A stretch of 64,000 nucleotides of DNA from Lachnoclostridium phytofermentans ISDg (GTDB lineage: Bacteria; Bacillota; Clostridia; Lachnospirales; Lachnospiraceae): assembly GCF_000018685.1 (NCBI RefSeq), contig NC_010001.1:3116001-3180000 (forward strand). Reading direction: 5' to 3'. The notes beneath the pieces were generated by a model that was given only the letters and a program-made list of their open reading frames with translations, was not told where the DNA came from and did no database searches. This document shows positions 33,242-43,223 of the stretch, in pieces. Each line of letters begins with the position of its first letter. Positions within the stretch are counted from its first letter, which is position 1. A program made the translations under genes and the position numbers.

Positions 33242-36200
33242 TTAAGAAAAAATCTCTTCCAACTCTTCTTTTGATAAAGTATTAATAAACACTTCCTTCG
33301 ATTGAATGATGGAATCAGAAAGCTCTTTTTTCTTCTTTTGAAGTTTAAAGATTTTTTCCTCAATCGTATTTTTTGTTAATAGTTTAATGACATGGACATT
33401 ATTCTTCTGGCCAATACGGTAAACTCGATCGGTCGCTTGCTCTTCTACCGCTGGATTCCACCATGGATCATAATGAATTACCGTATCTGCGCCAACTAAA
33501 TTAAGTCCAGTTCCACCAGCTTTTAATGAAATTAAAAAGATAGAACCTTCTCCAGCATTAAATCGCTTTACAAAATCATTTCGTTCGGTTATTGGAGTGC
33601 TGCCTTCCAGATAAAAATATGACACAGAAAGCTTCTTTAGTTCCGCCTCCATAATCTTTAACATCGATGTAAACTGGGAAAAGATTAGTATTCGATGATC
33701 ATTTGCCAACGCTTCTTCTATTAATTCTAACAACAAATCAAGTTTTCCGCTACCACCATCATATTCATCCAAAAAGGTTGAGGGATGACAACAGATTTGG
33801 CGTAGTCTAGTAAGCGCAGCTAAGATCTTCATCTGACTTTTTTCAATGCCCTTCGTAGCAATTTCACTATAAATATCATTGCGAACTTCAGCAAGATAAG
33901 AGACATATACCTTTTTCTGCTCTTCTGTCATCTCTGTCACGATTTTCTCTTCTAATTTATCTGGCAAATCATTTAACACATCCTTTTTCATACGTCGTAA
34001 AACAAATGGATGTATTCTACGATTTAAATTCTCTAATGCTTCTGTATCTTCTTTTAAAATTTGTTTTTCGAATTTATTTACAAACTTCGAGTGTGTCAAG
34101 AGATATCCAGGCATGATAAAATCGAAAATAGACCATAACTCGGATAAGCTATTCTCAATCGGTGTACCAGTCAATGCGAATCGATGAGTTGAATCCAATA
34201 ATTTAACGGATTGCGCATTAATAGATGCAGCGTTTTTTATAAATTGCGCCTCGTCAATAAATACAGTATGAAATGTAATTGCCTGATAATGTTTGATATC
34301 TCTTCGGATCAGCGGATAGGAGGTAACTAATACATCAAAATCTTTAATTTGCTCGATTCTCTCCTGTCTCTCTGTAGGGGTTCCAGATACAACCCCTGCT
34401 CTTAAGTGTGGTGCAAAAGATTCAAACTCATCTAACCAGTTGTAAACCAATGAGGTTGGACAAACGATAAGAAATTTTTTATTCTTCTTTTTATCTTCAT
34501 CTACAATAGAGGAAATATAAACAATAGATTGTAATGTCTTACCAAGACCCATATCATCTGCTAAAATGCCACCCAGATTATTGTCTGCCAACGAACGTAA
34601 CCAGCGATACCCCACATTCTGATAAGGTCTTAGTGTAGCATCTATATTTTCAGGAGTGATGTACTCACGATTATCCGGATGTAAAATGTTTTCAATAAGC
34701 TTCGAAAAATCCTCATTTTTTTCTACATATAAATTACTACCATTAAGGGCATCTTCCAAATAAAACGCTTTATTTTTAGATAACTTAATAGACTCATTGG
34801 AAAGAGACTTCACGGAAACATTTAAATCATCTAAGATATTTGACATCTTAGCAATATGCTCATCCTCTAAGTTAATAAAACTGCCATCTTTTAAACGGTA
34901 GTATTTCTTCTTTAGTTGGAAGGAACGAAATAGAGCTTTCAATTCTTCCTGCGGAATATCTTCCGATTCTAAATCCATCTCAAGTAAATCAATATCGTTA
35001 CTAATACGCAGACCAACCTTAAAGTTACTACTATTTTTTATTCCTAATTTCTTAAAGGTATCCGAATAATAAAGCTGAGCTACAGCTTGTAAATCATGGA
35101 TACGACCTGTTAGGAACTCATAGATGCTATTATCATTCTTTAGATGATAAAATGTACTATGCGGTTCGAAATCAAGTTGTTCTAAGAGTCGCATTACCTC
35201 ATATTCTTCTTCCTTACTTCGAACTACGATAAATTCATCACTTCTTGGGCTTTCAAAGCAGTTAAATTCATAATCACCATATCGAAACTTAAGTTCTGCC
35301 TTAATTCCACCATGATAGCGGTCAAGATAGACACACGCCTGCATCGGTAATGCTAGATACCTGCTCTTTAAGCTTTCTGGTATCTCAATCTCCATAGTCT
35401 CGTGTAACTTCGGCAGTACTTCTTCTAAAAAGCGTTGTCTATTATCTCCTCGAAAAACCAATGGCTTCTTTTCTCGACCCAAGGTATTATAAAAAGGTAC
35501 ATAATTTTTTATAAAGTGTTTATTCGGAGTAAAGATAAAGCCATTATAAAAGATTAATTCTCCACCCTCGGACAATGGAATCACAGGTTCTTTTTCTTTA
35601 TAATCTAGTAAAATACTATCATCATAAACATCTAAATCGTATGCAATATTGGGATTTCCATTGATATATTTAACATCTTCATAGATTTTTTGATTTAGTT
35701 CCAAGCGAAAAGAGCTTGTTCCCAACAAAGAAAGTAATTTTAACAACATACTTTTTGATAACATCATTTGATGTTTTGCAAATAGCTTGGCATAGGAGGT
35801 TTTATCAATTAACTCTTGTATTTCTAAGATTCCTACTAAATACTCCATCAATTTTTTTGATGATCTATCAAATTCACTTTCTCCAGCAATAAATTTAAAA
35901 TCTTTGCCAAGAATAATATTTTGATTAGTATTATAATCCGTCAAAAATTTCTTTATAGATTGAACCTTATACATATGATTGTTTCCAGCATGTAGCATAA
36001 GAAGTGCATTTGAATCTGGACGTAACATGGTTGGTAAAGATATCGTTGGAACTATTTTAAAGATTTCACCCTCAGCATGAGTGTCATCTTGATTCGCAAA
36101 ATAATCAAGTACTTGAAAAGCCCGTTTCTCTTCCGGTGTTCTTGGTTCTTCCATCGTTGACTTTTCTTGGTACTTTAATAAAAACAACAGTCCTGCTACC

Positions 36201-36451
36201 ACATGCTTGCAGGCTCCTTTTTCTTTCAAATGAGATGGACAATTGCAAGTATAATCAAATGCCCCATCTTCTTTCTCTGTAATACTAACTTGATATGTGA
36301 AACTTCCTTTTACAAGGAATTTATATTGGTTTGTGGATTTTGAGAAAGTCGCATTTGTCACTCGGTTGCTTTTATAATACTGCAGGCCACGGGAATAAAC
36401 GAGGTCACTCGTTGCTAGGTTACGTATCCCAGTTCTAGATAATCGCAGCAT
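33242..36451 (-). CDS. SNF2-family helicase with SWIM zinc finger (HepA-like)
   Basis: A large SF2 ATPase of 1069 aa. The N-terminal SWIM finger is CNCPSHLKEKGACKHVVAG near 68-87. The middle 450 residues are the bacterial SNF2-associated region. The motor has Walker A LADDMGLGKTLQ near 628, motif II FIDEAQFIKN near 735, and C-terminal motifs SLKAGGTGLNLVGADTVI and DRVYRIGQ. The start is at 36451, since AGGAAGG lies 5 nt upstream and an earlier codon lacks support. Likely removes or remodels stalled RNA polymerase or DNA-protein complexes; target unknown. It is monocistronic. Confidence 0.92.
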   Translation of the reverse strand: MLRLSRTGIRNLATSDLVYSRGLQYYKSNRVTNATFSKSTNQYKFLVKGSFTYQVSITEKEDGAFDYTCNCPSHLKEKGACKHVVAGLLFLLKYQEKSTMEEPRTPEEKRAFQVLDYFANQDDTHAEGEIFKIVPTISLPTMLRPDSNALLMLHAGNNHMYKVQSIKKFLTDYNTNQNIILGKDFKFIAGESEFDRSSKKLMEYLVGILEIQELIDKTSYAKLFAKHQMMLSKSMLLKLLSLLGTSSFRLELNQKIYEDVKYINGNPNIAYDLDVYDDSILLDYKEKEPVIPLSEGGELIFYNGFIFTPNKHFIKNYVPFYNTLGREKKPLVFRGDNRQRFLEEVLPKLHETMEIEIPESLKSRYLALPMQACVYLDRYHGGIKAELKFRYGDYEFNCFESPRSDEFIVVRSKEEEYEVMRLLEQLDFEPHSTFYHLKNDNSIYEFLTGRIHDLQAVAQLYYSDTFKKLGIKNSSNFKVGLRISNDIDLLEMDLESEDIPQEELKALFRSFQLKKKYYRLKDGSFINLEDEHIAKMSNILDDLNVSVKSLSNESIKLSKNKAFYLEDALNGSNLYVEKNEDFSKLIENILHPDNREYITPENIDATLRPYQNVGYRWLRSLADNNLGGILADDMGLGKTLQSIVYISSIVDEDKKKNKKFLIVCPTSLVYNWLDEFESFAPHLRAGVVSGTPTERQERIEQIKDFDVLVTSYPLIRRDIKHYQAITFHTVFIDEAQFIKNAASINAQSVKLLDSTHRFALTGTPIENSLSELWSIFDFIMPGYLLTHSKFVNKFEKQILKEDTEALENLNRRIHPFVLRRMKKDVLNDLPDKLEEKIVTEMTEEQKKVYVSYLAEVRNDIYSEIATKGIEKSQMKILAALTRLRQICCHPSTFLDEYDGGSGKLDLLLELIEEALANDHRILIFSQFTSMLKIMEAELKKLSVSYFYLEGSTPITERNDFVKRFNAGEGSIFLISLKAGGTGLNLVGADTVIHYDPWWNPAVEEQATDRVYRIGQKNNVHVIKLLTKNTIEEKIFKLQKKKKELSDSIIQSKEVFINTLSKEELEEIFS

Positions 36452-36643
36452 ATTTTCCTTCCTCCTAAGCAATTTAGTATCTTACTATTATACCACGTTT
36501 TTAAGAGAATTGTACCTCTTTTTGTGAAATAATGATGAAAATAATGTGTATTTTTTTCTTTTATGATGTTTTTTACATAATTCCTAAAAAACTCCAAAGA
36601 AATATTCTCTACTTAAAGAAATGAAATAACTAGATACCCATCT

Positions 36644-38293
36644 TTAAGCACACAGTTTTTCTGCTCTATCTAATGCAGCATCTAAGCTCTCACAGATATT
36701 TTCATCCCCTATAGCATCAACAAAGCCAGCCTTGCGCATTGCTTTCAATGGTTGTTCTAAAACATGGGAAAATACCATAGTTACATCATTCTTAGCTAAA
36801 TGTTGATGCACCTTTTTTAAAGAATTCATTGCTGTAATATCGATTGCAGGAACACTGCGCATTCGTACAACAACCACTTTGATATCCTCCGTCACCTGAC
36901 TTGTTAGTTGGATTAATTTATCTGCTGCTCCAAAAAACATTGGTCCGGAAACTTCAAATACCAGCGTATGTTTAGGAACTTCCTTTAAATTCAGTGCGTC
37001 CGGATCATTATTATCCCCTAAGTCATCTAAGTCTCTGAGGTAAGTCCACCCCTTTATTTCTGTAACATCAGCCATTCGTTTCATAAACAGGACACAAGTC
37101 ATAACCATTCCTACTTCAATCGCTAATACCAAACCAAAAGCAAACGTTAGTACACAGGAGGCAATCAAAACTGCTATGTCACTTCTTGGTGCTTTGCGAT
37201 AACCTAGGAACGCCTTCACATTAAACATATTGTAGGATACTACGATTAAGATAGCAGCTAAAACACAAAGTGGTACATATTTTATGAGTGGCATACAAAC
37301 CACAAGGAAGAAAAATAATGTTAATCCATGAAAAATTGCTGCTATCGGTGTTCTTCCGCCGTTTTTCGCATTCGCAATGGAACGAGCTACTCCACCTGTT
37401 GCAGGTATGCATCCAAGCAATCCTAAGATAGTATTAGAAACCCCTTCCGCTACTAACTCCATATTTGCTCGATGTTTACTGTGAATGATACCATCGGTAA
37501 CAACTCCAGATAGCAATGCCTGCATGGCTACTAAAATAGCAATGGTAAATGCGGGAGAAACTAATTCAAATAATTCATCCAAAGACAATCTTGATAAACT
37601 CGGTACAGTTAATGTTCTTGGAATCATTCCAAGTGTTTTCACATCCAACTTAGCCACATGAGCAATTGTTGTACCAACAATTAACGCAATTAAAGAATTT
37701 GGAATCATTTTATTAATTTTTGGCCATACAACTAAGATAACGATGCATATTAGCCCTAAGAAAACAGCACTAAGATTAATGGAAGAAATGTGTTTTATAT
37801 AAGTACCCCACTTAGTAAAAAAGTTGATTGGCATCTTATCCACTGTAATTCCAAGAAAGTCTTTGATTTCCAAAGTAAATATGGTGATCGCAATTCCTCC
37901 GGTAAATCCTATGGTAATTGGAGTCGGTATAAAACGGATCAGTCTACCAAGTTTAAATATCCCCATAAGAATCAACATAATACCAGCCATTATAGTTGCG
38001 ATCATTAACCCATTCATACCATATCCAGTTATAATGCTTTGGGTTATTATAATAAATGCACCAGTTGGACCTGTTATTTGTACCCTACTTCCACCAAGAA
38101 GGGCTACTACAATACTGGAGATAATCGCTGAATAAATTCCTTTCTCTGCAGAAACACCACTGCCAATTGCGAATGCAATGGAGAGCGGTAATGCTATAAT
38201 TGCAACAATAATCCCAGCACTCATGTCCTTAATAAATTGCTGTTTCGAATAGTTCTTCATAACTGAAAACATCTTTGGTATCATTTTTTCCAT
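36644..38293 (-). CDS. SulP-family anion transporter with STAS domain
   Basis: Inner-membrane SLC26/SulP transporter of about 550 aa, usually for sulfate, bicarbonate or dicarboxylates. Around 12 hydrophobic segments occupy about 25-405, starting with IIVAIIALPLSIAFAIGSGV, the hallmark first helix. The C-terminal STAS domain (about 445-545) has the conserved AIDITAMNSL loop. Start: ATG 38293 with AAGGATG 10 nt upstream; a GTG at 38335 with a similar AAAGGATG upstream is an alternative. The substrate cannot be told from sequence. Monocistronic with a terminator on the upstream side at 38453-38495. Confidence 0.92.
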   Translation of the reverse strand: MEKMIPKMFSVMKNYSKQQFIKDMSAGIIVAIIALPLSIAFAIGSGVSAEKGIYSAIISSIVVALLGGSRVQITGPTGAFIIITQSIITGYGMNGLMIATIMAGIMLILMGIFKLGRLIRFIPTPITIGFTGGIAITIFTLEIKDFLGITVDKMPINFFTKWGTYIKHISSINLSAVFLGLICIVILVVWPKINKMIPNSLIALIVGTTIAHVAKLDVKTLGMIPRTLTVPSLSRLSLDELFELVSPAFTIAILVAMQALLSGVVTDGIIHSKHRANMELVAEGVSNTILGLLGCIPATGGVARSIANAKNGGRTPIAAIFHGLTLFFFLVVCMPLIKYVPLCVLAAILIVVSYNMFNVKAFLGYRKAPRSDIAVLIASCVLTFAFGLVLAIEVGMVMTCVLFMKRMADVTEIKGWTYLRDLDDLGDNNDPDALNLKEVPKHTLVFEVSGPMFFGAADKLIQLTSQVTEDIKVVVVRMRSVPAIDITAMNSLKKVHQHLAKNDVTMVFSHVLEQPLKAMRKAGFVDAIGDENICESLDAALDRAEKLCA

Positions 38294-38452
38294 GAAATCA
38301 TTACATCCTTCTCTTTCTTTTGTATTTGCTTTCACGCTAATTACATCCTTTACTAAGTAAAAGATTATTACATCAACCTGATAAGTGTAGACCTATTACG
38401 CCAAGATTTCAAGTGAAAATTAGAATAATATACATAGAAACACCATTTAAAA

Positions 38453-38495
38453 AAACCAGCTATTCTAAAAGCGATTGCTTTAAAATAGCTGGTTT
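38453..38495. terminator. Terminator downstream of the DD-carboxypeptidase gene
   Basis: AAACCAGCTATT (38453-38464) pairs with AATAGCTGGTTT (38484-38495), with an inner AAGC/GCTT. A/T runs on both sides suit termination on either strand. Confidence 0.85.
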
Positions 38496-38593
38496 CTTAT
38501 ATATTCATAAGCTGTGAAGCAGATTCTGTAAAAAGGTACGCTTTTTGCACCGTCAAACTGATTATCGTATGATGCGAGGTAGACTTTTATCTT

Positions 38594-39889
38594 TTACCAG
38601 AATTTTAAAATTTCTCGTATCATATAAGGTAAATCGATTTTCTCCGTTGCTTCTGCTGTTGTAATCGGTACTTTTCGGAATAAATTTTGATTAATATAGT
38701 AGCAAATATCTCCGACTTTTACACCTGCCTTTGTTGGTGCAGTGATATGATCTAGTAGATTGATTTTAATCGATACTTCTTCCCCTTCTCGAAGCAATAG
38801 TTTCTCTGATAAAAGTTCATCCGTTGATATGAGCTTTACAGAATTTATTTTACCATTATGTACTGAAATCACTTCTGGCACTTTAACACACTCAGAACCT
38901 GGTGTTAATTTTTCATAGAGCGAGTAAACATTAAAGTTATTTAACCCATATTCCATTAATTTCGTGGTGTCAGCCCATTTATATGTCTTATGAGGTGGCC
39001 AACCAGAACCCAGTACGGTACTAACTAATGTCTTACCATCAATATTCACAGCACCTACAAAACAATACCCTGCTTTCCCTGTAAAACCTGTTTTTATCCC
39101 GATTGCTCCCTTCATCATGTATAAAAATCGATCACGATTGTTCACATTGAATGAGCGTTTATGATTCACTTCATTAAACTGGTAGGTTGCAGTACCTACA
39201 ATTTTACAAAATTCAGGATTCTTAATTGCATAACTTGCTATAAGAGATAAGTCTCTTGCTGTCGTATAATGGCCGTCAGCATCTAATCCATTCGGTGTTT
39301 TAAATGAAGTATGATTGGCCCCTAACTCCTTTGCCTTCTCGGTCATCATATTACAAAACCCTTCTACACTTCCCCCCACATGTTCTGCGATTGCTACCGC
39401 TGTATCATTATGGCTTTCTAACATTAAGGAATACAAAAGGTCACGAAGGATATATTGCTCTCCTGTTTGAATATTCAGTTGTACATCTGGTTGTTTTGCT
39501 GCATTACTAGTTACCGTGACAACATCATCCAAATTCGCTTTCTCAAGCACAACAAGTAAGGTCATAATCTTTGTAGTACTTGCCATAGGCATCTCTTTGT
39601 AAGCGTCCTTCCCATACAAAACACGCCCGTTCGAAGCATCCATGAGACATGCAGAAAGGGCGTTTAGTTGTAAGTTAGTGCTATTATCAACTACTGGCGG
39701 AATATCCTCTGCCTCTGGTAACTTAAGCTCCTCCTCAGAAGCACTCTTCTGGCACCATGACAAATCCTTAGATTCTATCATTTTCTCCTTTATCAAATTA
39801 AAACTACTAAACACTAAGGCAGTACAGATTAGAAAGATATGAACTGATTTATTCTTTTTTAATTTCTCGAAGTAGCTATTCATATTCAA
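38594..39889 (-). CDS. D-alanyl-D-alanine carboxypeptidase (DacF/PBP5 type)
   Basis: Penicillin-binding enzyme that trims the terminal D-Ala of peptidoglycan stem peptides outside the membrane. The 431-aa protein has an N-terminal membrane anchor (VHIFLICTALVFSSFNLI). Catalytic motifs are ASTTKIMTLL (SxxK) near 107, ESHNDTAV (SxN) near 163 and GIKTGFTGKAG (KTG) near 263. A C-terminal beta-rich domain follows, ending in a possible amphipathic tail. It lies downstream of the scpAB operon, as is common for dacF in Firmicutes. A second, only distantly similar copy is at 43224. Confidence 0.93.
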   Translation of the reverse strand: MNMNSYFEKLKKNKSVHIFLICTALVFSSFNLIKEKMIESKDLSWCQKSASEEELKLPEAEDIPPVVDNSTNLQLNALSACLMDASNGRVLYGKDAYKEMPMASTTKIMTLLVVLEKANLDDVVTVTSNAAKQPDVQLNIQTGEQYILRDLLYSLMLESHNDTAVAIAEHVGGSVEGFCNMMTEKAKELGANHTSFKTPNGLDADGHYTTARDLSLIASYAIKNPEFCKIVGTATYQFNEVNHKRSFNVNNRDRFLYMMKGAIGIKTGFTGKAGYCFVGAVNIDGKTLVSTVLGSGWPPHKTYKWADTTKLMEYGLNNFNVYSLYEKLTPGSECVKVPEVISVHNGKINSVKLISTDELLSEKLLLREGEEVSIKINLLDHITAPTKAGVKVGDICYYINQNLFRKVPITTAEATEKIDLPYMIREILKFW

Positions 39890-39949
39890 CCCTTATGCAC
39901 ACTCTTACTTTAAGTTTATTTTCGAACAAGAAGAATATGCATAAAAAAA

Positions 39950-39985
39950 GATGTCTATGAAACCTACTATGATTTCATAAACATC
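39950..39985 (-). terminator. Terminator of the scpA-scpB operon
   Basis: GATGTCTATGAAA (39950-39962) pairs with TTTCATAAACATC (39973-39985) with one mismatch; the minus strand then has seven U residues. Confidence 0.75.
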
Positions 39986-39995
39986 CTAACAAGTC

Positions 39996-40120
39996 AACCC
40001 CTCGCTTATGCTTCAGAACGAAGCCCCGCATAAGTTTCGAATGAAGCCTCACTTAGGCTTCGAACAAAGCCCCCAAGGCTTCGCTTGAGAAGTACGCTTT
40101 GTTTCGAAGCGGTGACTTAC
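39996..40120. repeat. Cluster of short CTTCGAA-type repeats
   Basis: Between scpB and the terminator the DNA repeats AAGC(C/T)T- and CTTCGAA-like words about every 20-30 bp (for example near 40036, 40056, 40078 and 40104), partly in both orientations. They can fold into several small hairpins. I see no gene; origin unknown. Confidence 0.45.
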
Positions 40121-40128
40121 TTGATGGG

Positions 40129-40698
40129 TTAAATATCTAATTGTAATTGAACTTCTTCTTCCGCTTCCATTTTAAAATCAGCAACCTTTTCCGGCGCTAC
40201 CACTGGCAAATCTTCTAAAGAAGCAATACCAAAGTTTCTTAAAAAGTCTTCCGTAGTGCCAAACAAAATCGGTCTTCCCGGAGCGTCCATTCTTCCAACT
40301 TCACACACTAAATTGTATTCCACTAACTTATTCACCGCATGATCACTCTTAACTCCACGAATACTTTCAATCTGTTGTTTTGTGATTGGCTGCTTGTATG
40401 CGATTATGGATAGAGATTCAAGCAGTACATCGGTAAGAATGTGTTTCTTTGGGACATGTGCTATCTTTACGATTGCTTCATACATCTGAGCTTTGGTGCA
40501 CATCTGAAAGGAATTATCTAATTCAATAATTTTAATACCTCTCTCATCCCCCTCATATCGATCCATCATATTATGAATGATTTTACGTATCGTATCTACA
40601 TCATGATCCAGAGCACTTGCAATTCGTTCTACCTCGACTGCTTCGCCCATTGTAAATAAAATTGCCTCTATCATGGCTTCCAATTTCTTGATTTCCAT
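40129..40698 (-). CDS. scpB: Segregation and condensation protein B
   Basis: ScpB is the winged-helix dimer subunit of the SMC-ScpAB condensin that organises and segregates chromosomes. The 189-aa protein shows LEAMIEAILFTMGEAVEVER at the start and the conserved SIIAYKQPITKQQIESIRGV near 105. LFGTTEDFLRNFGIASLEDL at the end is diagnostic. Length is normal. It follows scpA by 20 bp and ends at the repeat-rich region. Confidence 0.96.
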   Translation of the reverse strand: MEIKKLEAMIEAILFTMGEAVEVERIASALDHDVDTIRKIIHNMMDRYEGDERGIKIIELDNSFQMCTKAQMYEAIVKIAHVPKKHILTDVLLESLSIIAYKQPITKQQIESIRGVKSDHAVNKLVEYNLVCEVGRMDAPGRPILFGTTEDFLRNFGIASLEDLPVVAPEKVADFKMEAEEEVQLQLDI

Positions 40699-40717
40699 AT
40701 GTATCCGGCCTTTCTGT

Positions 40718-41497
40718 TTATTCTATTGAAAAGTCATCTACTGGCGCAATATCGTTAGCCAGATAATGAATCATAATATCTTCAAATAAGTCATTTTGAC
40801 ATATCTCTATGCGCTGCATCTTCATTAATTCTAAAATTCCAAGGAAGGTTACGATAACATCCATCTTTCCTGTCTGACGTTCCAAAAGTCTTCTAAAACT
40901 AAAGGTTCTATGCTCTAAACCGTATTGTTGTATCTCTAGAATCTTTTGGGAAAGGTTAATTTCTTCCTTTTCTATCTTACCGAATTTACTACGAATTGGA
41001 TCGACTTTATCAACTTGCCGTTTCATAACGGATTGAAAAATTGTATGTAGCTTCGCTAAGGTAAGATCTGATAATAATTCTGAAATATCAATCTCTTCTT
41101 TATAATCAGATATCTCAAGCGGTATTGTGCTTGGCTTAAACATTAAAAGCTGTGCATCCATCTGCTTGTCCTTTAATTCATATGAAACATACTTATACAT
41201 CTTATATTCTAATAATCGTTCCACAAGTTCTTGTCTCGGATCGACTACTTCTTCCTCTTCTTTTACTTCCACTGGAAGAAGCATCTGAGATTTGATTCTT
41301 AGTAAAGTTGCAGCCATTACGAGAAACTCACTCATAATTTCTAAGTTTTTTTCTTCCATAGCCTTGATATATTCCATATACTGTTCTGTAATTGTGACAA
41401 TTGGTATATCATAGATATTTACTTTGTTTTTATCGATTAAATGTAAAAGAAGATCCAAGGGACCTTCAAATGCTTCCAGCTTTACCGGAATACTCAT
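40718..41497 (-). CDS. scpA: Segregation and condensation protein A
   Basis: ScpA is the kleisin that bridges SMC heads. The 259-aa protein starts SIPVKLEAFEGPLDLLLHLI and has IYDIPIVTITEQYMEYIK near 30, the classic kleisin N-terminal domain. A charged middle and a C-terminal winged helix (MDVIVTFLGILELMKMQRIE) follow. It lies 5 bp after the degenerate site-2 protease gene and 20 bp before scpB, so all are likely co-transcribed. Length is normal. Confidence 0.96.
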   Translation of the reverse strand: MSIPVKLEAFEGPLDLLLHLIDKNKVNIYDIPIVTITEQYMEYIKAMEEKNLEIMSEFLVMAATLLRIKSQMLLPVEVKEEEEVVDPRQELVERLLEYKMYKYVSYELKDKQMDAQLLMFKPSTIPLEISDYKEEIDISELLSDLTLAKLHTIFQSVMKRQVDKVDPIRSKFGKIEKEEINLSQKILEIQQYGLEHRTFSFRRLLERQTGKMDVIVTFLGILELMKMQRIEICQNDLFEDIMIHYLANDIAPVDDFSIE

Positions 41498-41501
41498 AAA
41501 C

Positions 41502-42119
41502 TCACCTCATAAAAATCTCGAATACTGCATTGCACATCGATGTCATGATACCAATCAGTAACAAAAACATCCAAACCATCTTAATCATGTAATCACTACG
41601 AAGCAGAGTTACAAACTTAACTGGCTGATTTGCAGCAACTAATAACGACATGTCCGAAGAAATCAAAGGAAATAAATTCGTTATTAGCATTCCAATACTT
41701 ATTATAGCATAGCTTGAAAGGAAGTACATTAAAAATTCATAGGAGATACCAAAATTCCCATTTAGACTAAGACTTGAATTCATATGAAATCCAAATTTTA
41801 ATATCACAACTGCTATGAAAAATTGTAGAAGTAACGATAATAAACCAGTAATTCCAAGCCATTGGTTCCATTTCTTTTCTTTCATCCGATAATAGTAAGG
41901 CTTAGAAAAACCTATTCCATAAATAACACAAAAAATCAAACCAATCGGATCCACAAAATGAACCGGATTGATTCGATTCTCAAATTTTTTATCTTCTTCC
42001 TTTCCATAACGATGTTTTAATCGTCGGTATAAGATTGCCTTGGGTAATTCATGCATTATCATAACAAGAATACCCGAACATAATGAGGCAACAAGTAACA
42101 TTAACTTTTCCTTTAGCAT
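41502..42119 (-). CDS. Degenerate site-2 protease (M50)-like membrane protein
   Basis: A 205-aa membrane protein with five or so helices. The order of motifs matches small M50 intramembrane proteases: MHELPKAILYRRL near 22, then NPVHFVDPIGLI near 52 and YGIGFSKPYYYR near 68. In active enzymes the first is HExxH and the second has NPxxHxDPxG. Here the second histidine is replaced (HELPK), so one zinc ligand is lost and proteolysis is unlikely, while the Asp of DP is kept. It overlaps the metallophosphoesterase stop by 7 bp and precedes scpA by 5 bp. Function is unknown; a pseudoprotease is likely. Confidence 0.8.
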   Translation of the reverse strand: MLKEKLMLLVASLCSGILVMIMHELPKAILYRRLKHRYGKEEDKKFENRINPVHFVDPIGLIFCVIYGIGFSKPYYYRMKEKKWNQWLGITGLLSLLLQFFIAVVILKFGFHMNSSLSLNGNFGISYEFLMYFLSSYAIISIGMLITNLFPLISSDMSLLVAANQPVKFVTLLRSDYMIKMVWMFLLLIGIMTSMCNAVFEIFMR

Positions 42120-42979
42120 TTTCTAATTTCAACACAGATAAGTTCTGGACGATTGAACACTCGAACTGGTATCGTGTGTGTTCCAAGACCTCTGGATAAA
42201 AACATAACTGTGCGTCCTTTCTTAAAGATTCCTGAATCGTATTTTGGAAATAGTTCATAACTAGGAGAAATCACACCACCGAAAATTGGAAGTTTCATAA
42301 TGCCACCATGTACGTGCCCAGATAAAATAAAATCAGCTCCATATTCAGCATACGCTTCAAAATAGTCTGGTATATGCGCAAGTAAAATTTCATAGGCATC
42401 CCCTTGTATTTTTCCTGTCAATGACTCTATATCTTTTACATTGATTTCAACTTTTCGTTTTCCTTTTGCAAAAAATCTTCGTGGCAAGGATAGTCCTCGT
42501 ATGATTAAGGTATCCGAACCTTTTTTTAATGTTATAGATTCATTATTTAAATAACATACACCCATTTTTTTTAAGTTTTCTAAAAATGTTTGATAAAACT
42601 CTTTGCTACATCCAATCCCTTGCTCCCATTTCAGTTCATGATTTCCTGGGGCATAATAAACAGGGTATCTCTTAGTAAGCTCACTTAAAAATTGGTACGC
42701 AACATCTACTTTTTTGGGTTTTGCAGTCACTACTAAATCGCCTGCGATTAAAATCGCATCCGGTTTACAATCATTGATAGCCTTTAATAGTCTAGCATTA
42801 CCTTTCCCATACTGATTGTAATGTAAATCTGTAATACAAACAAATCGCATATCATGAAAATTACTTGGTACTTTCTTCTGTTCTAATAGATAATTGGTAA
42901 CTACCATATTTTTATTTTCTATCCATAAGTATACTACCAAAAGAGCAGCTATGACAACAACTGCATAAATATATTGCAT
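42113..42979 (-). CDS. Calcineurin-like metallophosphoesterase (YkuE/YaeI type), membrane-anchored
   Basis: A 288-aa phosphoesterase with an N-terminal membrane helix (YAVVVIAALLVVYLWIE). The metal-binding blocks are present: CITDLHYNQYGKGN (DxH) near 50, ILIAGDLVVTA (GDxx) near 77, YAPGNHELKW (GNHE) near 112, and LLAHIPDYFE plus LSGHVHGGIMKLP (GHxH) near 225. The family acts at the membrane surface, some members on phospholipid or lipid A precursors. It heads the operon that continues with the S2P-like gene and scpAB. Substrate unknown. Confidence 0.93.
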   Translation of the reverse strand: MQYIYAVVVIAALLVVYLWIENKNMVVTNYLLEQKKVPSNFHDMRFVCITDLHYNQYGKGNARLLKAINDCKPDAILIAGDLVVTAKPKKVDVAYQFLSELTKRYPVYYAPGNHELKWEQGIGCSKEFYQTFLENLKKMGVCYLNNESITLKKGSDTLIIRGLSLPRRFFAKGKRKVEINVKDIESLTGKIQGDAYEILLAHIPDYFEAYAEYGADFILSGHVHGGIMKLPIFGGVISPSYELFPKYDSGIFKKGRTVMFLSRGLGTHTIPVRVFNRPELICVEIRKC

Positions 42980-43016
42980 AAATTAACTCCTTTTCTAACT
43001 TTTGCACCTTAAAAGA

Positions 43017-43063
43017 TATGCAAAATAGTTTGCCTTAATTCCTTGGCAAAACTATTTTGCATA
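43017..43063. terminator. Long perfect hairpin between DD-carboxypeptidase and phosphoesterase genes
   Basis: TATGCAAAATAGTTTGCC (43017-43034) pairs with GGCAAAACTATTTTGCATA (43045-43063) with one bulge. It likely terminates the minus-strand gene at 43224. A second palindrome, TATAATGTC/GACATTATA (43168-43176 with 43181-43189), lies between it and that gene. Confidence 0.75.
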
Positions 43064-43223
43064 ATTCCTAATTATATTATACCATATTTGCAAGCTCTTA
43101 TAGCATGAGGCACTTTGTAACAACTATGTTCCTTCGCTACACTAGGTTTATAGGTAAGCTTATATGATATAATGTCTAACGACATTATACCATGAACTTA
43201 GGTTATCGCCTAGGGCAATCCGT

